From the NCBI RefSeq assembly GCF_024362205.1, contig NZ_CP101462.1, positions 400,501 through 464,500 on the forward strand: a stretch of DNA of 64,000 bases. The letters are read 5' to 3'. Positions 16,233 to 23,357 of the stretch are shown one piece after another. Positions within the stretch are counted from its first letter, which is position 1; each line of letters opens with the position of its first letter. Below the pieces are notes generated by a model, which searched no databases, was not told the DNA's origin, and was given only the letters and a program-made list of their open reading frames with translations. A program made the translations under genes and the position numbers. Origin of the DNA: Exiguobacterium aurantiacum. Its GTDB lineage: Bacteria; Bacillota; Bacilli; Exiguobacteriales; Exiguobacteriaceae.

Positions 16233-17471
16233 ATGAAGCTACGGACGAAAATCGCCCTGGCGATGGCGGGGTTCATGTTGTTCCTTCTCATCACCTCGTT
16301 CGGCGTCGCTTGGCTCGTCTCACGCCAACAAATCGTCGACGCCCGCTATGACGTCTTGCGCCAAGCGCTCAACTTGCTCGAAGAAGACGAGCGGAATCGG
16401 CAAGCCGTTTTGTCGTTGCACGAGGACAGTGTCGTGCTCGAGCGACAACCGAACGGTGATTGGGGCATCATCGGCGGACAGGCCGAGGAGGGTCTGCGGT
16501 TTCCCGTCAATTTTGGCGAACCGGCCCTCGTCGACGATTGGTTCGTCATCGCGACATCGAACGGGCTCGGCTATGCGTTTCAAGATGCGGCCGTCAGCGA
16601 GACGCTCCAGACGCTCGCGACGATTTTTCTCGTCATCTTCTTGATCGCCGTGGCGATGACGTTCGTCGGCAGTCTGTGGATCGTCAGGCAAGGACTCATT
16701 CCGCTCCGCCGTCTCGAAACGACGATGGAACGGATTACGGAATCGGGCACGCTCGAGACGATCGATGTGGGCACGAGCCAAGATGAAGTGTCGACGCTCG
16801 CGACCGGCTTCAATCAGATGATTGGCCGGGTCGAAGGGTCGATGGAGCAACAACGGCGCTTCGTCGCCGATGTTTCACATGAACTGAAGACGCCGCTCAC
16901 GGTCATCGAAGGATACGCCAAACTGCTCCGGCGCTGGGGACAGAGCGACCCGGCCGTCCGTGACGAGGCCATCGACCACATCTTGACCGAGTCCAGACAA
17001 ATGCGCGAAGACTTGATTGAACCGATGCTCGAACTGAGCCGTTTCTCCTCGCTCGAAGACATCGAGACCGAGCCGATCGAGCTGACCGATCTGGCCGAAC
17101 AATTGACCGAGCGGTTCGAGCGTTCGCACGGTGTCCATGTCCCAATCGAGGCGACAGGGACATGGCACGGGCATCGGGATTCACTGCAACGGCTCGTCGT
17201 CATCTTCATCGACAACAGCTTGAAGTATGCGGTTGATACACATGTGACGATGACGCCGAACCGGATTGAAGTGCGCGATCACGGGACGACGCTCACGGAT
17301 GAAGCCCGGGCGCGTCTGTTCGACCGCTTCTATCGACTCGATGAGGCGCGGGACCGGAGTGGCAGCGGACTCGGGCTCGCCATCGCCAAGGAAGTGGCAG
17401 ACTTGAACGGGTGGACGGTCGGCAGTTACCCGAACGCGCCGGACGGTAGCGTCTTCTTCGTCACCAAATGA
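16233..17471 (+). CDS. Sensor histidine kinase
   Basis: A 412-residue membrane kinase. Helix 1 (about 9-30) and helix 2 (about 128-150) flank a ~95-residue extracytoplasmic sensor domain; a HAMP domain follows (about 150-203), then the dimerisation domain with His216 in FVADVSHELKTPLTVIEGYA, and an ATPase domain with the N box IDNSLKYAV, a reduced D box (DHGTTLTDE in place of DxGxGI) and RSGSGLGLAIAKEV. The D box lacking the usual glycines is notable but the G boxes are intact. The start is ATG 16233; GTG 16224 is in frame. Its partner is the OmpR-type regulator just upstream. Confidence 0.92.
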   Translation: MKLRTKIALAMAGFMLFLLITSFGVAWLVSRQQIVDARYDVLRQALNLLEEDERNRQAVLSLHEDSVVLERQPNGDWGIIGGQAEEGLRFPVNFGEPALVDDWFVIATSNGLGYAFQDAAVSETLQTLATIFLVIFLIAVAMTFVGSLWIVRQGLIPLRRLETTMERITESGTLETIDVGTSQDEVSTLATGFNQMIGRVEGSMEQQRRFVADVSHELKTPLTVIEGYAKLLRRWGQSDPAVRDEAIDHILTESRQMREDLIEPMLELSRFSSLEDIETEPIELTDLAEQLTERFERSHGVHVPIEATGTWHGHRDSLQRLVVIFIDNSLKYAVDTHVTMTPNRIEVRDHGTTLTDEARARLFDRFYRLDEARDRSGSGLGLAIAKEVADLNGWTVGSYPNAPDGSVFFVTK

Positions 17472-17486
17472 CAAACCTTTCGCAGA

Positions 17487-17542
17487 TTCTCATCATTTTC
17501 TAATGGAATCCTCGTGGTGCTCTAAGGTCACCGTTCTATGAT
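17487..17542 (+). promoter_or_regulatory. Response-regulator box and promoter of the acidic repeat protein
   Basis: TTCTCAT (17487-17493) and TTCTAAT (17498-17504) start 11 nt apart and repeat the sequence upstream of the two-component operon. The -10 candidate TATGAT is at 17537-17542, 33 nt after the second heptamer, the same distance as in the other copy. No -35 box is seen at the proper spacing, which fits activation by the regulator. Confidence 0.65.
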
Positions 17543-17588
17543 GAAGATGTAGAACAAGTTCACCACACGAAACGAGGAGGAAAACATC

Positions 17589-18296
17589 ATGAAACTAATC
17601 GGATGGATTTTAGGAGTCGGTTTGGCGGTCCTCGCCGTGGCCGGAATCGGATTGTATGTCGCGAACGATAAGACGGACACGGTCATCGTCCCACGGGCGG
17701 TCGACAGCGTGAACAGCGGAACTGACGACGCCGCAGACGAGGCGAACGAGGAAGCGGCCGCATCGTCAGAAAGCTCAGCCTCGAGCGATGTGCCGGTCCG
17801 CTCGGTCGATGACGATGATTATGAATTGTATGGCACCCTTGTCAGCCTGTCGGATCGTGACGTGACAATCAGCTTCAGCGGCAAGGAAGCGACGTACCCG
17901 CTCGCTGCCCGTCATGAGATTGACGATGATACACCGAAAGCCGGTGATCGCGTCAAGCTCGAATTCAATCAAAACGAAGAAGTGAAGGAAGTCGACCGCG
18001 AAAGTGATGACTTTGACATTTATGGCACGTTCGTCAGCCTGTCGGATCGTGAGATTGCAATCGAACGAGACGGGAAAACAGAAACATTCCCGCTCGCAGA
18101 CCGTTATGAGATTGATGACGAGACACCAAAAGCTAGCGACCGTGTCAAACTCGAGTTGAACCTTCAAGGACAAGTGAAAGAGATTGAACGTGAGGACGAT
18201 CGGGGTGATCAAGGTGATGATGACCAAAACGACGATCGAGACGATGACGACCAGGACGATGATCAAGATGATGACGATGATCGCGACAACGACTAA
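17589..18296 (+). CDS. Membrane-anchored acidic protein with two internal repeats
   Basis: A 235-residue exported protein that I cannot assign to a named family. An N-terminal membrane anchor (about 3-25) is followed by an Asp/Glu/Ser-rich linker, then two ~60-residue repeats (about 77-138 and 139-198). The repeats share YGT-VSLSDR near their start and a middle EIDD-TPKA-DRVKLE, with beta-strand-like alternation as in DUF5666 or small OB-like folds. The last ~35 residues are almost only Asp, Gln, Asn and Arg, a likely metal (Ca2+) binding tail. ATG 17589 follows GAGGAGG. The gene stands alone with its own promoter carrying the same heptamer pair as the two-component operon, so it is the best target candidate. 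Confidence 0.75.
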   Translation: MKLIGWILGVGLAVLAVAGIGLYVANDKTDTVIVPRAVDSVNSGTDDAADEANEEAAASSESSASSDVPVRSVDDDDYELYGTLVSLSDRDVTISFSGKEATYPLAARHEIDDDTPKAGDRVKLEFNQNEEVKEVDRESDDFDIYGTFVSLSDREIAIERDGKTETFPLADRYEIDDETPKASDRVKLELNLQGQVKEIEREDDRGDQGDDDQNDDRDDDDQDDDQDDDDDRDND

Positions 18297-18323
18297 AAAA
18301 ATGCCACGAAAGTGGCATTTTTT
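18295..18323. terminator. Terminator after the acidic repeat protein
   Basis: AAATGCCAC / GTGGCATTT with a 4-nt loop is flanked by A and T runs and can act in both directions. It begins at the stop codon. Confidence 0.9.
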
Positions 18324-18424
18324 GTTTGTTCTTCTAACTATATAAGTAATTATTATTGTATGATAAAGTGAAAAAGAAAATTTTAGGCGATAGTACCCAA
18401 ATAAATGTGAAAGGAGGGGCTGGG

Positions 18425-19654
18425 ATGAAACATATGGTTAAGCTGATGGGGTTAGCTACCATCTTATTGAGCGGGTGCGGGGCGAACGAAATCAACGCGC
18501 TCAATCTGCGTCCGTTGTCGACATATGCGATTCAACAAGATCAAGACATTCCACTCACGTCTTCGTTGAAAGCGCGTCTGTTAGACTACTGTGAGCGGAA
18601 ACCAACGGACGTGTTGCCGACGCGCCGGGCCGAACTGGCGGCCATCACATTCCGTCACCCCTTCTATGATGAATTAGGTAGCAAGACCATCAAATATTGG
18701 CGGAGCGGGGACACTCGATACGTCTCTTGTTTGAACAGCAACGAGCAAAACTCACGGGTCTTCCGTACGGATGAAATCGTAGCGTTCGAGACCGCCGCTG
18801 CAGAAGCCCCTCTTGAAATCGATGTCGGCGACACGTTATCGTTCATTCCTGAACCGAACGTCGAAAACGTGGTGCAGTCCTTCTCGGTCAATGAGACCCA
18901 TGAGACGATTATTCCCGGTTCGGTCTTCCGGTATCACACGCCGGATCGAGGGGCGCTTCATATCGTCTATCAGGTGTATCGAGATGGTGAAGAAACCAAG
19001 CAACTGATTGAACCAGGAGTATTCGTCTTCGAGAGCGGAAAAAATGAAGGTTTTGCGTTCTTAACTCAATTGGCGGATCAACGGATTGCGCTCCAAATGG
19101 GAAGTCAAGAGGCGTGGGAACGTACTGTCTTATCATCCCTTTTCACAGGCGACTACGTAGCCATCGACTCGTTGGAAGCTGTTTTCCCATCGAATTCGAG
19201 TGAACGCCGACTCCTGAAACGGGTCGTTCTATCAGATGAACCGATCGGTGAACTTGTAGAGTCGACATCGGGCGAGCTGTCAGAACGTTACGGCACCGTG
19301 ATCGAGGTGTGGGGGACCGTCCAACGACCGGGCGCCGGTGAATTGACAATCACGTCGGAACAAAAAGAGGCGATGCGTCTGGCGACGTATGAGACGAAGA
19401 CGAAGACGGCCCATCTGGGTGGCCCGAACACACGTGAACTGTTCGAACTGTTGTCCCGCGTGAAGACGACAAGTGCCGCACCGACAGGCGAACGACGTGG
19501 GACACTCGCATTGTATGAACAGTTGACCGAGCAACGGTTCGACGTTTGGATCGAAGAAGGGAAAGAGTCGCTTCAATTGATGGACGTCGAGACGAAGCGG
19601 GTCTATTTGATTGATCAATTGGAATTTGAGGAATTACTCGACACCTACATATGA
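18425..19654 (+). CDS. Lipoprotein of unknown function
   Basis: A 409-residue predicted lipoprotein with a short signal sequence and lipobox LLSGC, lipidated at Cys18. The mature part has no motif I can name. It contains about three beta-rich segments, a DVGDTLSFIPEPN stretch near 140, and a mixed C-terminal half. ATG 18425 follows a very strong AAAGGAGGGG site; an in-frame upstream start would destroy the signal peptide. It is a monocistronic gene bordered by terminators on both sides. An extracytoplasmic role is inferred from the lipobox only. Confidence 0.75.
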   Translation: MKHMVKLMGLATILLSGCGANEINALNLRPLSTYAIQQDQDIPLTSSLKARLLDYCERKPTDVLPTRRAELAAITFRHPFYDELGSKTIKYWRSGDTRYVSCLNSNEQNSRVFRTDEIVAFETAAAEAPLEIDVGDTLSFIPEPNVENVVQSFSVNETHETIIPGSVFRYHTPDRGALHIVYQVYRDGEETKQLIEPGVFVFESGKNEGFAFLTQLADQRIALQMGSQEAWERTVLSSLFTGDYVAIDSLEAVFPSNSSERRLLKRVVLSDEPIGELVESTSGELSERYGTVIEVWGTVQRPGAGELTITSEQKEAMRLATYETKTKTAHLGGPNTRELFELLSRVKTTSAAPTGERRGTLALYEQLTEQRFDVWIEEGKESLQLMDVETKRVYLIDQLEFEELLDTYI

Positions 19655-19675
19655 GCGACCAACTGATTAGTATCC

Positions 19676-19714
19676 CCGTTTCATGACACTTTCATGTCGT
19701 GAAACGGTTTTTTT
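19676..19714 (+). terminator. Intrinsic terminator after the lipoprotein gene
   Basis: CCGTTTCATGAC / GTCGTGAAACGG (one mismatch) with an 8-nt loop is followed by TTTTTTTT. Confidence 0.88.
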
Positions 19715-19718
19715 GTTG

Positions 19719-19759
19719 TCAAATTGACACTATGTTTTCGTGAAAAACTATCCTATAAT
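19719..19759 (+). promoter_or_regulatory. Promoter of the GH114-like gene (24-nt class)
   Basis: TTGACA (19724-19729) and TATAAT (19754-19759), both perfect hexamers, are 24 nt apart. The spacer has the inverted repeat GTTTTC-gt-GAAAAAC in the same position as the repeats before tdk and upp; GAAAA falls at spacer positions 13-17 in all three. The leader to the GTG start is about 175 nt long. Confidence 0.5.
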
Positions 19760-19933
19760 TTTTTTTGCGAAGGTTCAACATTACATACACGAATCCGATA
19801 CATCCATAAAACACACAGCACTAACCTTCTCGTCATTTGAATATAAAGAAAAGGGGGAGCAACGAGACACAACTCCATTCAACCATCATCGTCCGTCACC
19901 ACGTTTTGTCAGTCATCAGGAGAGGAATAGGTA

Positions 19934-21220
19934 GTGAAATTGAAAAAGTTAATTATGTCTCTAACGGTAGTGTTGTTGTTTGTTAGTCTGAACATGTCTA
20001 AAACGGGGGCACAAACCATGAACCCACTCGACGGTGTGAAGAACTATCAAGTGTATTATGGCCATCCAACTGAAGCGATTTTAAAAGATATGCAGAACTA
20101 CGATCTCGTCATCATTGAGCCGCTCCATTACACGAAAGCGCAAGTGGAGCAAATCAAAGCACGCGGGACAAAAGTACTCGGATATATTAGCGTCATGGAA
20201 GTCGCGACATGGAACACGGGTCTCATGTCAAAACTTCAGTCAGGTGACTTCTTTACGCGTAACGGACAACGTGTCCATTATTCGGAATGGGATTCGTACT
20301 TGACGAACATCGCCTCACCGCACTTCCAAGGGTTGCTCCTCACGGAAATCCAGAACCAAGTCGTCGCCAAAGGGATCGATGGCGTGTTCATGGATACGGT
20401 CGGTGATATCGATAACGAACATTTGAACAACCCGACGGTGCTCAAACAACAACGGGACGGCCTCGTCAACTTCTTGAAACAAGCGCGGGCCCGCTATGGC
20501 GATATCGCCATGGTTCAAAACTGGGGCTTCGACACACTTGAAACATCGACAGCACCATACATCGACGGCATCATGTGGGAGAGCTTCAACGCCGATACAA
20601 TCAAGAGTGACGCATGGTCACAAAACATGATTAAAAAATTACAAGCGGTCGACGCGAAGTACTCAGTCAAGACGCTTACGATTTCGACGCGTCAAAACGC
20701 AGAGAGCCATAAGCTCGCCAAGGATTCAGGCTTCATCCACTTCCACGAAGCGGATGCCTATGTGAACTGGAACGCGGGTCTTGTGACACGCACGAAAGAC
20801 ACGGCTCCGGTCGCAGTAGCGCCGGCAACGAAGCCAGCTGCGACGACAACGACGAAGCCGGCTGAAACGACAACGACGAAGCCAGCTGAAACGACAACGA
20901 CGAAGCCAGCTGCGACGACAACGACGAAGCCAGCTGCGACAACAACAACGAAGCCGGCTGAAACGACAACGACGAAGCCAGCAGAAACGGCGCCGAAAAC
21001 TGAAGTTTCAACAGACAAGCAAGCCGAGTCGAAACAAAAAACAAAAGCTGAGTTGAAGCAAGAGAAGAAAGACAAGAAAGAGAAGAAGAAGGCGAAAAAG
21101 CATGCAAAAAAACATGCCGCCAAGCACAGCTCGTCTAACGACCATCAGGCCGCCAAAGGAAACATGTGTGGAAAAGTGAAACACAAGACGGCCGGTTTCC
21201 TAAACTTTTTCAAATTCTAA
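19934..21220 (+). CDS. Secreted GH114-like TIM-barrel protein with TTTTKPA repeats
   Basis: A 428-residue exported protein with a signal peptide (about 1-27), a catalytic-type barrel domain (about 30-285) and a low-complexity tail. The domain resembles the TM1410/GH114 family (endo-alpha-1,4-polygalactosaminidase-like): YYGHPTEAILKDMQNYDLVI, GYISVMEVATWN, GIDGVFMDTVGDIDNE and IDGIMWESFN, with acidic residues at the ends of strands. The tail has seven KPA units in an eight-residue TTTTKPA(A/E) repeat (about 296-356), then a very Lys/His-rich stretch that may bind anionic wall polymers. GTG 19934 follows AGGAGAGG. Substrate is not known; a galactosaminogalactan-type exopolysaccharide is a family-based guess. 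Confidence 0.8.
   Translation: MKLKKLIMSLTVVLLFVSLNMSKTGAQTMNPLDGVKNYQVYYGHPTEAILKDMQNYDLVIIEPLHYTKAQVEQIKARGTKVLGYISVMEVATWNTGLMSKLQSGDFFTRNGQRVHYSEWDSYLTNIASPHFQGLLLTEIQNQVVAKGIDGVFMDTVGDIDNEHLNNPTVLKQQRDGLVNFLKQARARYGDIAMVQNWGFDTLETSTAPYIDGIMWESFNADTIKSDAWSQNMIKKLQAVDAKYSVKTLTISTRQNAESHKLAKDSGFIHFHEADAYVNWNAGLVTRTKDTAPVAVAPATKPAATTTTKPAETTTTKPAETTTTKPAATTTTKPAATTTTKPAETTTTKPAETAPKTEVSTDKQAESKQKTKAELKQEKKDKKEKKKAKKHAKKHAAKHSSSNDHQAAKGNMCGKVKHKTAGFLNFFKF
20831..20998 (+). repeat. 24-bp tandem repeat encoding TTTTKPA(A/E)
   Basis: Six head-to-tail 24-bp units (20831-20974), each starting AAGCC(A/G)GCTG and ending ACAACGACG, plus a partial seventh. They encode the Thr-Lys-Pro linker of the GH114-like protein. 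Units differ at a few positions, mainly a GCG/GAA switch that gives Ala or Glu. Copy number is likely to vary between strains. Confidence 0.95.
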
Positions 21221-21235
21221 GCAACGTATCACCTG

Positions 21236-21270
21236 AACCCCGAGGGATCGATTCCGTTCCTTCGGGTTTC
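21236..21270 (+). terminator. Intrinsic terminator after the GH114-like gene
   Basis: AACCC-c-GAGG pairs with CCTTCGGGTT around a 13-nt loop, followed by a short T-rich stretch. Confidence 0.7.
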
Positions 21271-21289
21271 GTCTGACCTCTTAGAAAAC

Positions 21290-21330
21290 AGAAGTTGACC
21301 CTACCTTTCTCAGAAAAGTTAGGGTACAAT
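21290..21330 (+). promoter_or_regulatory. upp promoter with inverted-repeat spacer (24-nt class)
   Basis: TTGACC (21295-21300) and TACAAT (21325-21330) are 24 nt apart. The block ACCCTA...TAGGGT that spans the spacer is an imperfect 14-bp-arm inverted repeat. The first 13 bases of the 41-nt block differ from the tdk block at only two positions, and both carry AGAAAA and AGG(G)TAyAAT. Shared control of two pyrimidine salvage genes is inferred. Confidence 0.6.
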
Positions 21331-21363
21331 GCTCAAGAGAGATTGAGAGAGGAGTGAAGCATG

Positions 21364-21993
21364 ATGGGCAAAGTACACGTTTATGACCACCCATTGATTC
21401 AGCACAAGATGACGATTATGCGTAAAGTAGAGACGGGGACAAAGCAGTTCCGTGAACTCGTAGACGAGGTCTCGTCACTCATGGCATACGAAATTACACG
21501 CGACCTTCCGCTTACTGATGTGGAAATCGAGACACCGGTCTCTGTATCGACACAGAAGATGATCGCCGGCAAGAAATTGGGAATCGTCCCAATTTTACGG
21601 GCAGGCCTCGGCATGGTGGATGGCTTCCTCAAAATGATGCCGAACGTCAAAGTCGGTCACATCGGTTTATACCGTGACCCGGAGACGCTCGAGCCGCACG
21701 AATACTATCTCAAGTTGCCGACGGACGTCACAGAGCGTGACTTCATCGTCGTCGACCCGATGCTTGCGACAGGTGGTTCTGCCGCTGACGCGATTGCCGC
21801 GCTTAAAAAGCACGGTGCCAAGTCGATCAAACTCGCTTGCCTCTGCGCAGCCCCTGAAGGTGTCGAACGTGTTCAAGCCGAACACCCGGACGTCGAAATC
21901 TATCTCGCCGCACTTGACGAGAAGTTGAACGACCATGGCTACATCGTTCCAGGACTCGGTGACGCAGGTGACCGTTTGTTCGGAACAAAATAA
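21364..21993 (+). CDS. upp: Uracil phosphoribosyltransferase
   Basis: A 209-residue enzyme that makes UMP from uracil and PRPP. The PRPP-binding motif [14 protein letters not shown] is near residue 124 and the uracil-binding loop [17 protein letters not shown] is the C-terminus. [14 protein letters not shown] (near 77) is also diagnostic. Two adjacent ATGs exist (21361, 21364); the second gives the standard [15 protein letters not shown] start, with GGAG nine nt upstream. It lies between glyA and the atp operon as in Bacillus, although eight genes intervene on one side. Its promoter resembles that of tdk. A terminator follows. Confidence 0.96.
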   Translation: MGKVHVYDHPLIQHKMTIMRKVETGTKQFRELVDEVSSLMAYEITRDLPLTDVEIETPVSVSTQKMIAGKKLGIVPILRAGLGMVDGFLKMMPNVKVGHIGLYRDPETLEPHEYYLKLPTDVTERDFIVVDPMLATGGSAADAIAALKKHGAKSIKLACLCAAPEGVERVQAEHPDVEIYLAALDEKLNDHGYIVPGLGDAGDRLFGTK

Positions 21994-22007
21994 GCACGAA
22001 CCCGATG

Positions 22008-22033
22008 AGAGGATCCGAGTGATCCTCTTTTTT
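22008..22033 (+). terminator. Intrinsic terminator after upp
   Basis: A perfect AGAGGATC / GATCCTCT stem with a 5-nt loop followed by six T residues. Confidence 0.92.
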
Positions 22034-22145
22034 GTGGAATGTGCCGAGAGCGATTCAAAATAGTTGAGGCGAAGCGAGTCACGACCGATAGTAGAAAAGG
22101 AAGGGCCGCTTGACGGTCCCGATCATGAAAAAGGGAAGAGACGCC

Positions 22146-23297
22146 GTGAAGACTAAATTCTCACTACTACAAAGATACTTGCTCATTTCCTTGATGGCGC
22201 TGTTTTTAACGAGCATCTGGAGCTATAGCGCCTTTCAAAATATCGAACGAGAGAACCGCCGCATCGTCGAAGAAGCGATTCCGATTGCGAACGCCGCCTC
22301 GGAACTGCTCCGGCTTTTGCTCGACCAAGAGCTGTCGGTCCGCGGTTATACATACAATCAAGACGCACTGTCACTCGAACAGTATGAAGCGACGAAACGC
22401 TCGCTAACGGAGACGATTCACGTCATCCGAGAACTCGACCATCGTCACCCGATCATGCAAGAGTTGATTCGAGACGAGGCGTTACCGCTCATCCGACAGA
22501 TGGAGACATTTCACGAATCTCAAATTGAACTCATCAAGGCGGGAGATGTCCTGACAGCGAACGCGCGGCGCTATAGCGGAACCGACTATATCAACCAGTT
22601 CCGGGACGTCGATGCGGCCATCCGTGAAGATATCGATAACATCATCCAACAAGCCTCGCTTCGGAGCGACAACGCCTCGAGTTCGGCGAAGTGGGTCATC
22701 GTGATCGTCGTCGGGATTGCCTTATTGTTGCTGATGACGTTCATGCACACGTTCCGACTCGAGCGCAGCAAACAAGCGCTCATCCATCGCTCGCTCCATG
22801 ACGCGTTGACCGGCATTTGGAACCGTCGCGCTTTCGACGAACGCTTTGAACGGATGTGGGATGAAGCAACGGAGACCGGAGATGCGCTCGCGCTCCTATT
22901 GCTCGATATTGATGCGTTTAAAATCTACAACGATACGTACGGTCATTTGGCAGGAGACGCTTGTCTCGAACGGGTGGCACATGCCATCGATAAGGCCGTC
23001 GGAACAGACGGGATGACGGCCCGGTACGGCGGTGAAGAGTTCGCGGTGCTGCTCAAGCCGCGTCATGCCCGGCAGCCGAAAGAAATCGCCGAGCGGATTC
23101 GTCAAGCGGTGCTCAAATTAAATATCCCGCACGAGGGTTACCATCCGCTTCGAAAAGTGAGTGTCAGTATCGGCGTCGCCGAGCACTTACCTGTAGCGGA
23201 CGGTGTGAAAACCGACTTGGTCGAAGCGGCCGATCAGGCGCTCTATCAGGCAAAGCGGAGCGGGCGCAATCGCGTCTCGATTGGGAAAGCCGTTTGA
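22146..23297 (+). CDS. Diguanylate cyclase with CHASE3-type sensor
   Basis: A 383-residue membrane protein. Two helices (about 8-27 and 185-204) enclose a helical extracytoplasmic domain of CHASE3 type (RLLLDQELSVRGYTYNQD near 60). The C-terminal GGDEF domain starts at RSLHDALTGIWNRRAF; the active-site loop is RYGGEEF with GGEEF at residues 295-299, so it should make cyclic di-GMP from GTP. The inhibitory I-site (RxxD five residues before GGEEF) is not present: VGTD replaces it, so product feedback may be lost. Start is uncertain: GTG 22146 (GGGAAGAG upstream) is chosen, with ATG 22125 and TTG 22110 as longer forms. Confidence 0.88.
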   Translation: MKTKFSLLQRYLLISLMALFLTSIWSYSAFQNIERENRRIVEEAIPIANAASELLRLLLDQELSVRGYTYNQDALSLEQYEATKRSLTETIHVIRELDHRHPIMQELIRDEALPLIRQMETFHESQIELIKAGDVLTANARRYSGTDYINQFRDVDAAIREDIDNIIQQASLRSDNASSSAKWVIVIVVGIALLLLMTFMHTFRLERSKQALIHRSLHDALTGIWNRRAFDERFERMWDEATETGDALALLLLDIDAFKIYNDTYGHLAGDACLERVAHAIDKAVGTDGMTARYGGEEFAVLLKPRHARQPKEIAERIRQAVLKLNIPHEGYHPLRKVSVSIGVAEHLPVADGVKTDLVEAADQALYQAKRSGRNRVSIGKAV

Positions 23298-23307
23298 ATC
23301 GATGAAC

Positions 23308-23353
23308 GCAAAAAGACGACCATTCCGATGGATACGGGATGGTCGTCTTTTGC
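23308..23353. terminator. Bidirectional terminator between cyclase and ABC importer
   Basis: GCAAAAAGACGACCAT pairs with ATGGTCGTCTTTTGC around a ~15-nt loop; A and T runs at the edges serve both converging genes. Confidence 0.9.
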
Positions 23354-23357
23354 ATGC

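Noticed and set aside
19740-19934. A 64-codon open frame upstream of the GH114-like gene
   Set aside because: It starts within the promoter region without a ribosome site, has no protein-like composition and overlaps the leader of 19934.
20831-20998. Possible CRISPR-like tandem repeat
   Set aside because: Units are contiguous, without unique spacers, and encode the protein linker in frame.
20733-21123. Antisense frames over the TTTTKPA repeat that look like hydrophobic repeat proteins
   Set aside because: They are translations of the 24-bp tandem repeat on the other strand; no start signal or upstream promoter.
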